The notes beneath the pieces are model-generated. The model searched no databases. It had not been told where the DNA came from and was given only the letters and a program-made list of their open reading frames with translations. A DNA stretch of 25,990 nt from Candidatus Benthicola azotiphorus (GTDB lineage: Bacteria; Gemmatimonadota; Gemmatimonadetes; Palauibacterales; Palauibacteraceae): NCBI GenBank assembly GCA_947581745.1, contig CANPVW010000208.1:1-25990 (forward strand), read 5' to 3'. Below are positions 16,499 to 23,533 of the stretch, piece by piece (positions within the stretch are counted from its first letter, which is position 1; the number at the start of each line of letters is the position of its first letter). Both the position numbers and the translations under genes were made by a program.

Positions 16499-17149
16499 TC
16501 ACTCGATGCCGATGAACTTGTGGGTCTGGAGGCTCAGTCTCCACTGGGGGTGAGCCAGGCAATACCGCACGGCCAGCCGAGTATTCCGTTCGAGCCGCGG
16601 TCCGTCCATCGGCTGGAGAAAGAAGTGATCGAACTCCAGGTCCGCGAACTGCTCCGGAGGGGCCGAGTCCTGCGGGTAGACGAGCTTCAGCTCCTGGCCG
16701 GTCTTCAGGACGAGCGGAGCGCCCGCCTTCGGACTCACGCAGATCCAGTCGATTCCCGGAGGCGGATCGAGCGTGCCGTTCGTCTCCACGGCTACCTCCA
16801 ACCCCGCTTCGTGCAGGGAGGCGACCACTTCCGCATCGAGCTGCAACAGGGGCTCGCCTCCCGTGAAGACCACCAGGGGCCGCGTCCGCGTCCCGCTCCG
16901 CTCGATACCGCCCGGCCAGGCCTCCACGATCGCCCGGACGAGGTCGGTCGCCGCCCCGAACCTCCCGCCGCCGGCGCCGTCCAGCCCGACGAAGTCCGTG
17001 TCACAGAACGGACAGATCGCCGTCTGTCGGTCTTCTTCGTGACCGGACCACAGGTTGCAGCCGGCGAACCGGCAGAACACGGCGGCTCGACCCGAGTTCG
17101 CTCCCTCCCCCTGCAGCGTGTAGTAGATCGTCTTCACGGAGTACGCCAT
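16499..17149 (-). CDS. queE: 7-carboxy-7-deazaguanine synthase (radical SAM)
   Basis: QueE is the radical SAM enzyme that contracts 6-carboxytetrahydropterin to 7-carboxy-7-deazaguanine. I start it at the ATG at 17149, one base after the upstream stop and 11 bases after a GGAGG, giving 216 residues beginning MAYSVKTIYYTLQGEG; an ATG 18 bases earlier overlaps the preceding gene and lacks a site. Seen: the TLQGEG motif, the noncanonical iron-sulfur ligand spacing C-x14-C-x2-C in CNLWSGHEEDRQTAICPFC, followed by DTDF, then VFTGGEPLLQ (SAM-binding GGEP), VAVETNGT and KLVYPQ, and a C-terminal HKFIGIE. This cluster-loop spacing is known from proteobacterial QueE. Directly upstream of queD; QueC and QueF are not in the window. 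Confidence 0.95.
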   Translation of the reverse strand: MAYSVKTIYYTLQGEGANSGRAAVFCRFAGCNLWSGHEEDRQTAICPFCDTDFVGLDGAGGGRFGAATDLVRAIVEAWPGGIERSGTRTRPLVVFTGGEPLLQLDAEVVASLHEAGLEVAVETNGTLDPPPGIDWICVSPKAGAPLVLKTGQELKLVYPQDSAPPEQFADLEFDHFFLQPMDGPRLERNTRLAVRYCLAHPQWRLSLQTHKFIGIE

Positions 17150-17150
17150 T

Positions 17151-18029
17151 CTACGGCAAGCCTCCATTGACCAGCAGCCGAAACTCGTCGATCAGATCGC
17201 CGTTCGCCCCCAGGAAGGCCCCCGGTCCGAGCCCGGCGGGGCCATCGCCCGCCCCGCCCGGCTCTCCAGTCTCGAGTCCCTGCACCGCCATTCGTTCGAA
17301 GGTACCACCTGCCTCCCGCACGATCAGCGCTCCCGCGGCCACGTCCCACGGCATCAGCCAGTATTCCCAGAAGGCGTCGAGACGACCGCATGCCAGGTCG
17401 CACAGGTCCAGTGCGGCGGCTCCGGCCCTTCGAATCCCCGCCGTCGACCGCAGAACGCGCGAGAACGTCTCGAGGTACGCCGGGAGCACGTGCAGCTTCT
17501 TGAACGGAAAGCCGGTGCCCACGAGGGCCAGGTCGAGGCGCGCGAGCTCGGAGGCTCGTATGGAGTGGCCGTCCCGCCGCGCCCCTCCGCCCCGCGTGGC
17601 CTCGAACAGCTCGCCGGTGGCGGAATTGAGAACGACCGCGGCTCGCAATCCCGCCTCGTCCTCGGCCGCGATCGACACGGCGTATTCCGGATAACCGTGA
17701 AGCCAGTTCGTCGTTCCGTCCAGCGGATCGATGATCCACCGGACGGGCGACTCTGCATGGTCCGATTCGTTTTCCGAGCCCTCTTCGGCCAGCACCCGGT
17801 GGTCCGGGAAGCGCTCGAGCAGAGTCGAGACGATCGCCCTCTCCGACTCGGTGTCCACTTCCGTGACGAAGTCGGATCGTCCCTTCGCCGTCCATCGGGA
17901 CGGGTCCATCTGGCCTCGCGCCTCGCTCTGAATCGTGGCCGCCCGGGCGGCCGCCCGGCGTGCGGTTTCGAGGAGGATACCGTCGTCGAGTCCTCCCGAT
18001 GGCTTCGATTCCGGCGCGTGATCGCTCAA
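17151..18029 (-). CDS. Inositol monophosphatase family protein (SuhB-like)
   Basis: A Mg-dependent sugar/inositol phosphatase of the IMPase (FIG) superfamily. All metal-binding motifs are seen in the 292 residues: AEEGS (81-85), WIIDPLDGTTNW (98-109, with Asp101 and Asp104), and the C-terminal MPWDVAAGALIVREAGG (226-242, Asp229). The GRLDAFWEY string before it is typical of SuhB and inositol-1-phosphatase proteins; the substrate could equally be histidinol phosphate or another sugar phosphate. The start is the TTG at 18029, with no ribosome binding site; the first 15 or so residues are not conserved, so a slightly later start is possible. Gene order on the minus strand is this gene, queE, queD, with one base between the first two, so it probably leads that transcript, although no functional link to deazaguanine synthesis is known. 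Confidence 0.9.
   Translation of the reverse strand: MSDHAPESKPSGGLDDGILLETARRAAARAATIQSEARGQMDPSRWTAKGRSDFVTEVDTESERAIVSTLLERFPDHRVLAEEGSENESDHAESPVRWIIDPLDGTTNWLHGYPEYAVSIAAEDEAGLRAAVVLNSATGELFEATRGGGARRDGHSIRASELARLDLALVGTGFPFKKLHVLPAYLETFSRVLRSTAGIRRAGAAALDLCDLACGRLDAFWEYWLMPWDVAAGALIVREAGGTFERMAVQGLETGEPGGAGDGPAGLGPGAFLGANGDLIDEFRLLVNGGLP
17162..17166 (-). promoter_or_regulatory. Shine-Dalgarno deciding the queE start
   Basis: On the minus strand GGAGG lies 12 bases upstream of the ATG at 17149, inside the end of the phosphatase gene. It partly coincides with an alternative ATG at 17167 that has no such site, which favours the 17149 start. Confidence 0.5.
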
Positions 18030-18041
18030 CGACTGACTCGC

Positions 18042-18070
18042 TTGCTCGCGTTATCGGGCCCGGCTACGTT
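18042..18070 (+). promoter_or_regulatory. Possible promoter for trpS in the divergent gap
   Basis: TTGCTC (18042-18047) and TACGTT (18065-18070) are separated by 17 bases in the 112-base gap between the divergent phosphatase gene and trpS. Each matches only half of the sigma70 consensus. The spacing and position are right, the base matches are weak. I found no convincing counterpart on the minus strand, and no T-box or leader-peptide structure before trpS. Confidence 0.22.
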
Positions 18071-18141
18071 CCGACGTCCCGCCGGACGGTGCCCAGAATC
18101 AGCATCTTCCGGGCACGCTCACACGAATCAGACACTCCGCG

Positions 18142-19137
18142 ATGACTCAGGGCAAGAGCCGCGTCTTCAGCGGGATCCAGCCGTCGGGCGAGCTCCACAT
18201 CGGCAATTACCTGGGAGCGATCCGTAACTGGGTGGCGCTGACCGAGGAATACGAGTGCATCTACTGCATAGTGGACCTTCACGCGGTCACGGTTCCCTAC
18301 GAGCCGGCGGAGTTGCCGGGCCGGATCCGCGAACTGGCGATCGGACTACTGGCGTCCGGTGTCGACCCGGAGCGCTGCACCCTGTTCGTGCAGTCGGCCG
18401 TTCCGGAGCACACGGAGCTGGCCTGGCTCCTCAACACGGTCACACCGCTGGGCGAGCTGTCCCGCATGACGCAGTTCAAGGACAAGTCCGATCGGGTCGA
18501 CACGGTGAACGCCGGGCTGCTCAACTACCCGGTTCTGCAGGCGGCCGACATCCTGCTCTATCTCGCGGACCGGGTTCCGGTCGGAGAGGACCAGGTCCAG
18601 CACCTGGAGCTCACGCGGGAGATCGCGCGCCGGTGGAACGGGCGGTTCGGTGACTACTTTCCCGAGCCGCAGGCCCTGACCGGTGGCGGCAAGCGCATTC
18701 TGGGCCTGGACGGGATGTCGAAGATGTCCAAGTCGCAGAACAACACGATCCCGCTGCTGGCGGACGAAGAGGATCTCTGGTCGGTGCTCCGCATGGCGGT
18801 CACGGATCCGGCCCGGGTTCGCCGCGAAGACCCGGGAAACCCCGACGTGTGCAACGTGTTCACGCTGCACGGCCATTTCAGCTCGACCGAAGAGCGTGCC
18901 GAGATCGACGTCCTGTGCAGAACGGCCGGGATCGGGTGCGTGGATTGCAAGCGCCGCCTGACCGCCAACATGGCGGAACACCTGGCGCCCATTCGCGACA
19001 GCGCGGAGGACCTTCGGGCGAATCCGGATCGGGTGACCGAGATACTGGATGAGGGCGCCCGGCGCGCGCGAGCGATCGCGAGCGTGACGGTGGCCGAAGT
19101 GCGGGACCGAATGGGGATCGCCCGCAGAAGCCCTTGA
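18142..19137 (+). CDS. trpS: Tryptophan--tRNA ligase
   Basis: Class Ic aminoacyl-tRNA synthetase that charges tRNA-Trp, a cytoplasmic dimer. The 331 residues are the usual bacterial length. Seen: the N-terminal FSGIQPSGELHIGNYLGA (9-26) with the HIGN form of the HIGH motif (19-22), the tryptophan-pocket region YCIVDLHAVTVP, VGEDQVQHLELTREIARR (147-164), and GMSKMSKSQNN (191-201) with KMSKS at 194-198. All are intact. ATG start with no ribosome binding site in the preceding 20 bases; it is the first gene of a plus-strand run after the divergent gap. One base separates its stop from the dehydrogenase gene that follows. Confusion with TyrS is excluded by the GIQPSG motif. Confidence 0.97.
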   Translation: MTQGKSRVFSGIQPSGELHIGNYLGAIRNWVALTEEYECIYCIVDLHAVTVPYEPAELPGRIRELAIGLLASGVDPERCTLFVQSAVPEHTELAWLLNTVTPLGELSRMTQFKDKSDRVDTVNAGLLNYPVLQAADILLYLADRVPVGEDQVQHLELTREIARRWNGRFGDYFPEPQALTGGGKRILGLDGMSKMSKSQNNTIPLLADEEDLWSVLRMAVTDPARVRREDPGNPDVCNVFTLHGHFSSTEERAEIDVLCRTAGIGCVDCKRRLTANMAEHLAPIRDSAEDLRANPDRVTEILDEGARRARAIASVTVAEVRDRMGIARRSP

Positions 19138-19138
19138 G

Positions 19139-20182
19139 ATGACCGAGGTCCGGCGCAGACTCGTCGCCTGGATGCACTCCGACCGGTATCCCACCTGGTC
19201 GATGCCGGAATCAACCGTCGCGGCGCTCGAGACTGCGCTCGGGCCGGGCTGGGAGGTCGTGGCTCCGCAGGAGCCGGGCTTCGCCGGCGGTGATGGGGGC
19301 AGGGAGACGCCGCCCGCCGTCCTCGGCGCGATCGGCGCGGCCGAGATCTATTTCGGATTCGGCATCACCCGGCAGCTGTTCCTCGCCGGACCCCGCCTGC
19401 GCTGGGTCCATTCCGCCGCCGCCGGGGTGCGCGCGTCCCTCTTCGAGGAGATGCGCGCGAGCGATGTAGTGCTGACCAATTCAGCCGGCATCTACGCCGA
19501 TCCGCTGGCCGAGTGGGCGATCGCGGCCGTGCTCCATTTCTCGCGCGCGCTCGACGTGGCGGCAAGCGGAAAGCGGGACCGGCGCTGGCCGTACGACGAA
19601 ATGGCGGGCTTCGGTCACGCGCAGCGCGAGGTCGCCGGCAGCACGGTGGGGATCGTCGGATACGGAGGGATCGGCCGGCCGATCGGTCGGAAGGCGAAGG
19701 CCCTCGGGATGCGGGTATTGGCCGTGCGTTCGCGCATCGGCCGCGAGTTGCCGGAAGCGGCGGATGAGGCTTTCGGTCCGGAAGACCTGATGGACGTCCT
19801 GGGCCGCTGCGAATTCGTGGTCCTGAGTCTTCCGGAGACCGGCGGGACGAAGGGCCTGATCGGCGCGCCGGAGCTGGAACGGATGCGCCCCGACAGCGTC
19901 TTGTTGAACCTGTCCCGAGGTAGCATAGTGGACGAGGAAGCTCTGGTGGTGGCGCTCCGTTCGGGAGGCATCCGCGGCGCGGCCCTCGACGTGTTCCGGG
20001 AGGAGCCACTTCCGGCTGACAGCCCGCTCTGGACTCTCGACAACGTGCTGATCACGCCTCACGCGGGGTCGATCTCGCCCCGCTTCTGGGAGCGACAGAC
20101 GGATCTCATGGTTCGCAACATCGGGCATTACCTGGCAGGGGGCCGGATGGAGAACCTGGTCGACAAGACACGGGGCTACTAA
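19139..20182 (+). CDS. D-2-hydroxyacid dehydrogenase (NAD(P)-dependent)
   Basis: A 347-residue member of the D-isomer 2-hydroxyacid dehydrogenase family, which reduces 2-oxoacids such as glyoxylate, hydroxypyruvate or pyruvate. Seen: the dinucleotide-binding GIVGYGGIGRPIGRKAKALGM (171-191) with the Gly-x-Gly-x-x-Gly core, the catalytic Arg260 in LNLSRGSIVDEEAL, Glu289 in DVFREEPLP and His308 in TPHAGSIS. The N-terminal part has WVHSAAAGV and TNSAGIYADPLAEWA, the substrate-domain landmarks. Residues Ser198/Arg199 after the second strand (AVRSRIG) suggest NADP preference over NAD, an inference. It follows trpS by one base and abuts the PilT-like gene. The substrate is unknown; glyoxylate is attractive because an aldolase that may release it is encoded two genes downstream. 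A role in serine synthesis (SerA) is less likely, because no ACT or ASB domain is present. Confidence 0.9.
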   Translation: MTEVRRRLVAWMHSDRYPTWSMPESTVAALETALGPGWEVVAPQEPGFAGGDGGRETPPAVLGAIGAAEIYFGFGITRQLFLAGPRLRWVHSAAAGVRASLFEEMRASDVVLTNSAGIYADPLAEWAIAAVLHFSRALDVAASGKRDRRWPYDEMAGFGHAQREVAGSTVGIVGYGGIGRPIGRKAKALGMRVLAVRSRIGRELPEAADEAFGPEDLMDVLGRCEFVVLSLPETGGTKGLIGAPELERMRPDSVLLNLSRGSIVDEEALVVALRSGGIRGAALDVFREEPLPADSPLWTLDNVLITPHAGSISPRFWERQTDLMVRNIGHYLAGGRMENLVDKTRGY

Positions 20183-21286
20183 GTGCAGAGACTGATTCAG
20201 GCGGCCGTGGATCGCGGAGCCGACGTCATTCACATCAAGGCGGGCGACGTTCTTCGGGCGAGGATCGAGGGCCAGGTCGTGAAGCTCTCGAACCAGGTGT
20301 TCACCGAAGAGGAGACGCAGAAGATAGCGTTGCAGCTCATCCCCAGCGAGAAGGACCGGGAGCGGTTCGACGAGATAAGGGACTACGATACTTCCTGGGC
20401 GCTGAAGGGCGTGGGCCGCTTCCGGATCAACATCTCGCGTCAACGCGGAACCGTCATGGTCGTCATGCGGGTCATTCCTCCCAAGGTCCCCACGATCGAG
20501 GAGCTGTTCCTGCCGTCCGTCATCGGTGAGATCGCTGAGATCGAGCACGGACTGGTGCTCGTCACCGGGGCCGTGGGGACGGGCAAGAGCACGACGCAGG
20601 CGGCGATGATCCAGTGGCTCAACGAGCGCCGGAAGATGCACATCGTCACGCTCGAGGACCCGATCGAATACCTCCACACCGACGACGCGAGCACGGTGAC
20701 GCAGCGGGAGGTCGGCGTGGACACCGCGTCGTTCCATTCAGGGCTGCGGGCCGCTCTGCGGCAGGATCCCGACGTCATCCTGATCGGTGAAATGAGGGAT
20801 CGAGCCACGATCGCCACGGCCCTTCGCGCCGCCGAGCTGGGGCAGCTCGTGATCTCGACGCTGCCGTCCCCGACGGCGGTGGGGGCGCTGAACTACGTGC
20901 TCGCCTCCTTCCTGGACGAGGAACTGGAGATGACACGCATCCGGCTGGCGGACGCCCTGAAGGCGATCATCGCGCAGCGCCTGCTGCCGCGGCGCGACAA
21001 CGACCAGCAGATACCGGCGGTGGAGATCCTGCGGGTCACGGGCGCCATCCGGGACTGCATTCTCAACGCGAGCCCCGTCGAGGAAATCGTGGACCTGATG
21101 GAGAGCGGCGGCGAGGCCTACGGGATGCAGACCTTCCAACAGCACCTGCAGGAGCTGGTGAGAGCCGGGGTCGTCGACTACGAAGTCGCGCGGTCGGCGG
21201 CTACGAGCCCGAGCGACTTCGAGCTCGCGATGCAGACCCTGGGAGGAAGCGCGCCGGAGCCGACGCGGGGAGATGTCCGGCTGTGA
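20183..21286 (+). CDS. PilT-like secretion/retraction ATPase with degenerate His box
   Basis: A 367-residue hexameric-type ATPase of the PilT/GspE superfamily; PilT and PilU power retraction of type IV pili from the cytoplasmic face. Seen: an N-terminal PilT-like domain (GADVIHIKAGDVLRARIEG, 12-30), Walker A GAVGTGKST (129-137), the Asp-box region IVTLEDPIEYLH (154-165), TQREVGVDTASF and Walker B LRQDPDVILIGEMRD (192-206), very close to PilT. The His box, normally STLHTNSA, reads STLPSPTA (225-232): the invariant His is Pro228. The C-terminal AIRNLIRE-type motif is also altered to AIRDCILNAS (288-296). No other pilus gene is in the window. The GTG start abuts the dehydrogenase stop, and the stop overlaps the aldolase start (GTGA). 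A PilU-like or regulatory homologue is possible; whether it hydrolyses ATP and drives pili is uncertain. Confidence 0.88.
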   Translation: MQRLIQAAVDRGADVIHIKAGDVLRARIEGQVVKLSNQVFTEEETQKIALQLIPSEKDRERFDEIRDYDTSWALKGVGRFRINISRQRGTVMVVMRVIPPKVPTIEELFLPSVIGEIAEIEHGLVLVTGAVGTGKSTTQAAMIQWLNERRKMHIVTLEDPIEYLHTDDASTVTQREVGVDTASFHSGLRAALRQDPDVILIGEMRDRATIATALRAAELGQLVISTLPSPTAVGALNYVLASFLDEELEMTRIRLADALKAIIAQRLLPRRDNDQQIPAVEILRVTGAIRDCILNASPVEEIVDLMESGGEAYGMQTFQQHLQELVRAGVVDYEVARSAATSPSDFELAMQTLGGSAPEPTRGDVRL

Positions 21287-22191
21287 ACCTCGACGGCGTC
21301 TTTCTTCCGGTCACGACGCCTTTCGAGCCGGCGACGGGAGACCCGGACCTCGAGGCGTTCGGCGCCAACATCCGGACGTGGAGCGCCCATCCGATCGCCG
21401 GACTGGTCGTCGGGGGATCGACCGGCGAACAGCCCCTGCTCGACGAAGACGAGATCCTGAGCCTGGTGGCCGTGGCCGCCCGGGCGCGCCGGGACGGCAT
21501 GGCCCTGATCGCCGGGACCGGAATGGAGTCCACCCGCGCCACGATTCGCCTGTGTGACCTCGCCGCCCGCGAAGGAGCCGATGCGGTCCTGGTGAAGCCC
21601 CCTTCCTATTACCGGGGCCGCATGTCCCCGGAGGCGGTCCACGCTTATTTCGTAGCGGTGGCCGATGCCTCGCCCGTCCCCGTGATCCTGTACCACGTTC
21701 CGAAGTTCGTGCCGGTGGACATCGTTCCAGATCTCGCCGGGCAGCTCGTGGGACACGCGAACATCGTCGGGATCAAGGACTCGTCCGGCGACATCCACAA
21801 TCTGGGCGCCGTCTGCGAAGCGGTGGGAGAGCGCGGAACGGTGGTGGTCGGAGCCGGAACCCTGCTCTATCCCGGGCTCGAGATCGGGGCCCGGGGCGGG
21901 ATCATCGCGGTCGGCCTGCTGGCTGCGGGCGCGGCGTGCGAGCTCTACCGCGCGTTCGGTGCCGGCCGTTCGGCCGAGGCCGGACGCCTGCAGGAGCGGA
22001 TCGGTCCGCTGCACAAGAAGGTGGTGGCCGGCACCGGCGTTGCGGGAGTCAAGCACGGCCTGGACCTGCTGGGTCTGGTGGGAGGCGCCCCCCGCCCCCC
22101 ACTCCTCCCGCCCACCGATCGCGAGCGCGAGGAAGTGGCCGCGGCCCTCGAGAGCGCGGGCCTGGCGTCCCGACTACCCCAAGGCATCTGA
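21283..22191 (+). CDS. DapA-superfamily (class I) aldolase, possibly 4-hydroxy-2-oxoglutarate aldolase-like
   Basis: A 302-residue TIM-barrel lyase of the dihydrodipicolinate synthase/N-acetylneuraminate lyase family, which joins or splits pyruvate through a Schiff base. Seen: GGSTGEQPLL (44-53, carboxylate-binding loop), KPPSYYRG (105-112), the catalytic Tyr137 in ILYHVPKF and Schiff-base Lys165 in GIKDSSGD (163-170). DapA needs an Arg five residues after the Tyr (YNVPSRT in E. coli) to hold the aspartate semialdehyde carboxylate; here that place is Phe142, so dihydrodipicolinate synthesis is doubtful. The C-terminal VAGVKHGLDLLGLVGGAPRPPLLP resembles the 4-hydroxy-2-oxoglutarate aldolase branch, which makes pyruvate and glyoxylate. 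GTG start overlapping the PilT-like stop by four bases. Other substrates of this broad family remain open. Confidence 0.85.
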   Translation: MNLDGVFLPVTTPFEPATGDPDLEAFGANIRTWSAHPIAGLVVGGSTGEQPLLDEDEILSLVAVAARARRDGMALIAGTGMESTRATIRLCDLAAREGADAVLVKPPSYYRGRMSPEAVHAYFVAVADASPVPVILYHVPKFVPVDIVPDLAGQLVGHANIVGIKDSSGDIHNLGAVCEAVGERGTVVVGAGTLLYPGLEIGARGGIIAVGLLAAGAACELYRAFGAGRSAEAGRLQERIGPLHKKVVAGTGVAGVKHGLDLLGLVGGAPRPPLLPPTDREREEVAAALESAGLASRLPQGI

Positions 22192-22210
22192 CCAACCAGC
22201 CCACCCGGGC

Positions 22211-22215
22211 GGGAG
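22211..22215 (+). promoter_or_regulatory. Shine-Dalgarno supporting the TTG start of purA
   Basis: GGGAG lies six bases before the TTG at 22222, in the 30-base gap after the aldolase gene. It justifies the unusual TTG start, because no ATG or GTG in frame precedes the conserved GVQWGDEGKGK motif closely. Confidence 0.6.
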
Positions 22216-22221
22216 CCATAA

Positions 22222-23514
22222 TTGTTCGACGACAAGACTCGGTGTGTTGTGCTCGTGGGCGTCCAGTGGGGCGACGAGGGGAAAGGCAAGATCACGGACG
22301 TGCTGGCGGAGCAGGCGACGCTGGTGGCCCGGTATCAGGGCGGGGCAAACGCGGGCCACACGGTGCTCGTGGGCGAGGAGGAGTTCATCCTCCACCTGAT
22401 CCCGTCCGGCGCTCTCTATCCGGAAGTGCGCTGCGTCCTGGGCAACGGGGTCGTGCTGGACCCGAGGACGCTTATCGACGAGATCGAGATGCTGACGTCC
22501 CGCGGCGTCGAGATCGAGAACCGGCTGGGAGTCTCGCGCAGAGCGCACCTGGTCCTTCCCTACCACAAGCAGCTCGACGGAGCGAAGGAAGCAGCCAAGG
22601 GCCCGGACCGCATCGGAACCACCAAGCGGGGGATCGGTCCGACCTACCGGGACAAGATCTCGCGGAACGGCCTGCGCGTGTGTGACCTGCAGGATCGGGA
22701 CTACTGCTGGGAGGTGGTCCGGGAAGGCGCGGAGCTGGCGAACGCGCTGCTGGCCCTCTACGGAGTGGACGAGCGCGCGGACCCGGACGCGGTCATGGAG
22801 GAGCTGTCCGCGGTGGCGCCGCGCGTTCTCGCGCTGGGAACGGATTCCGGATCCGAGATCCGGGGGGAGCTCGCTGCCGGGGGACGGGTGCTCCTCGAGG
22901 GTGCGCAGGGATCACTTCTCGACGTGGACCACGGCACGTATCCGTTCGTCACGTCCTCCACCACGACGGCCGGAGGCGCGGCCGCCGGGGTCGGGATCGG
23001 ACCGACCCTGATCGACGAAGTATTGGGAGTGGTCAAGGCATATACGACCCGGGTGGGCGCAGGCCCGTTTCCAACGGAGCTGCAGGGCGAAGAAGCGGAT
23101 CGGCTGCGGAACCTGGGCGCAGAGTTCGGGGCGACGACGGGACGCCCGCGGAGGCCGGGATGGTTCGACGGCATCGTGGTGCGGCACGCCGCGGGTGTCA
23201 ACGGCCTCACCGGCCTGGCCGTGACGAAGCTGGACGTGCTGGATTCGTTCGATGAGCTGTTGCTCGGTGTGGGGTACCAGCTCGACGGCGTCGCGACGGC
23301 GAACTTCCCCGAGCGCGCGGCCGACATCGAGCGGGTGCGCCCGGTATACGAGAAGGAGGCCGGCTGGCGGGTCGACACCGGCTCCTGTCGCGCGTGGGCG
23401 GATCTTCCGGAGGCCGCGCGTCACTACCTGAAGCGAATCGAGACCGTGGCCGAGGTGCCGATTCGCCTGGTCTCCGTCGGATCGGCCCGAAGTCAGATCA
23501 TCCGGGTCGGCTGA
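22222..23514 (+). CDS. purA: Adenylosuccinate synthetase
   Basis: Makes adenylosuccinate from IMP, aspartate and GTP, the first committed step to AMP. The 430 residues are standard length. Seen: the glycine-rich GVQWGDEGKGK (13-23) with catalytic Asp18, ARYQGGANAGHTV (36-48) with catalytic His46, IGTTKRGIGPTYRDKISRNGLR (the IMP loop), LLEGAQGSLLDVDHGTYPFVTSS, VGAGPFPTE, TGRPRRPGWFD and the GTP-binding TKLDVLD. All motifs are intact. The start is TTG at 22222, supported by the GGGAG site just upstream; TTG may lower translation. It follows the aldolase gene by 30 bases without a visible terminator and is followed by tamA after 19 bases, so all may lie on one transcript. Confidence 0.96.
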   Translation: MFDDKTRCVVLVGVQWGDEGKGKITDVLAEQATLVARYQGGANAGHTVLVGEEEFILHLIPSGALYPEVRCVLGNGVVLDPRTLIDEIEMLTSRGVEIENRLGVSRRAHLVLPYHKQLDGAKEAAKGPDRIGTTKRGIGPTYRDKISRNGLRVCDLQDRDYCWEVVREGAELANALLALYGVDERADPDAVMEELSAVAPRVLALGTDSGSEIRGELAAGGRVLLEGAQGSLLDVDHGTYPFVTSSTTTAGGAAAGVGIGPTLIDEVLGVVKAYTTRVGAGPFPTELQGEEADRLRNLGAEFGATTGRPRRPGWFDGIVVRHAAGVNGLTGLAVTKLDVLDSFDELLLGVGYQLDGVATANFPERAADIERVRPVYEKEAGWRVDTGSCRAWADLPEAARHYLKRIETVAEVPIRLVSVGSARSQIIRVG

Positions 23515-23523
23515 CTCGGTTGC

Positions 23524-23529
23524 GGGAGG
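23524..23529 (+). promoter_or_regulatory. Shine-Dalgarno of tamA
   Basis: GGGAGG lies four bases before the ATG at 23534, in the short gap after purA. It is a strong match on slightly tight spacing and fixes the start ahead of a clear signal peptide. Confidence 0.6.
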
Positions 23530-23533
23530 CGCG

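Noticed and set aside
17150..17167. ATG at 17167 as start of queE
   Set aside because: It overlaps the phosphatase gene by 17 bases and lacks a site; the GGAGG there suits the ATG at 17149.
22192..22221. Short GC inverted sequence (GCCC-ACC-CGGGC) before purA as terminator
   Set aside because: The stem is only about four pairs, with no T-run, and it overlaps the ribosome binding site region.
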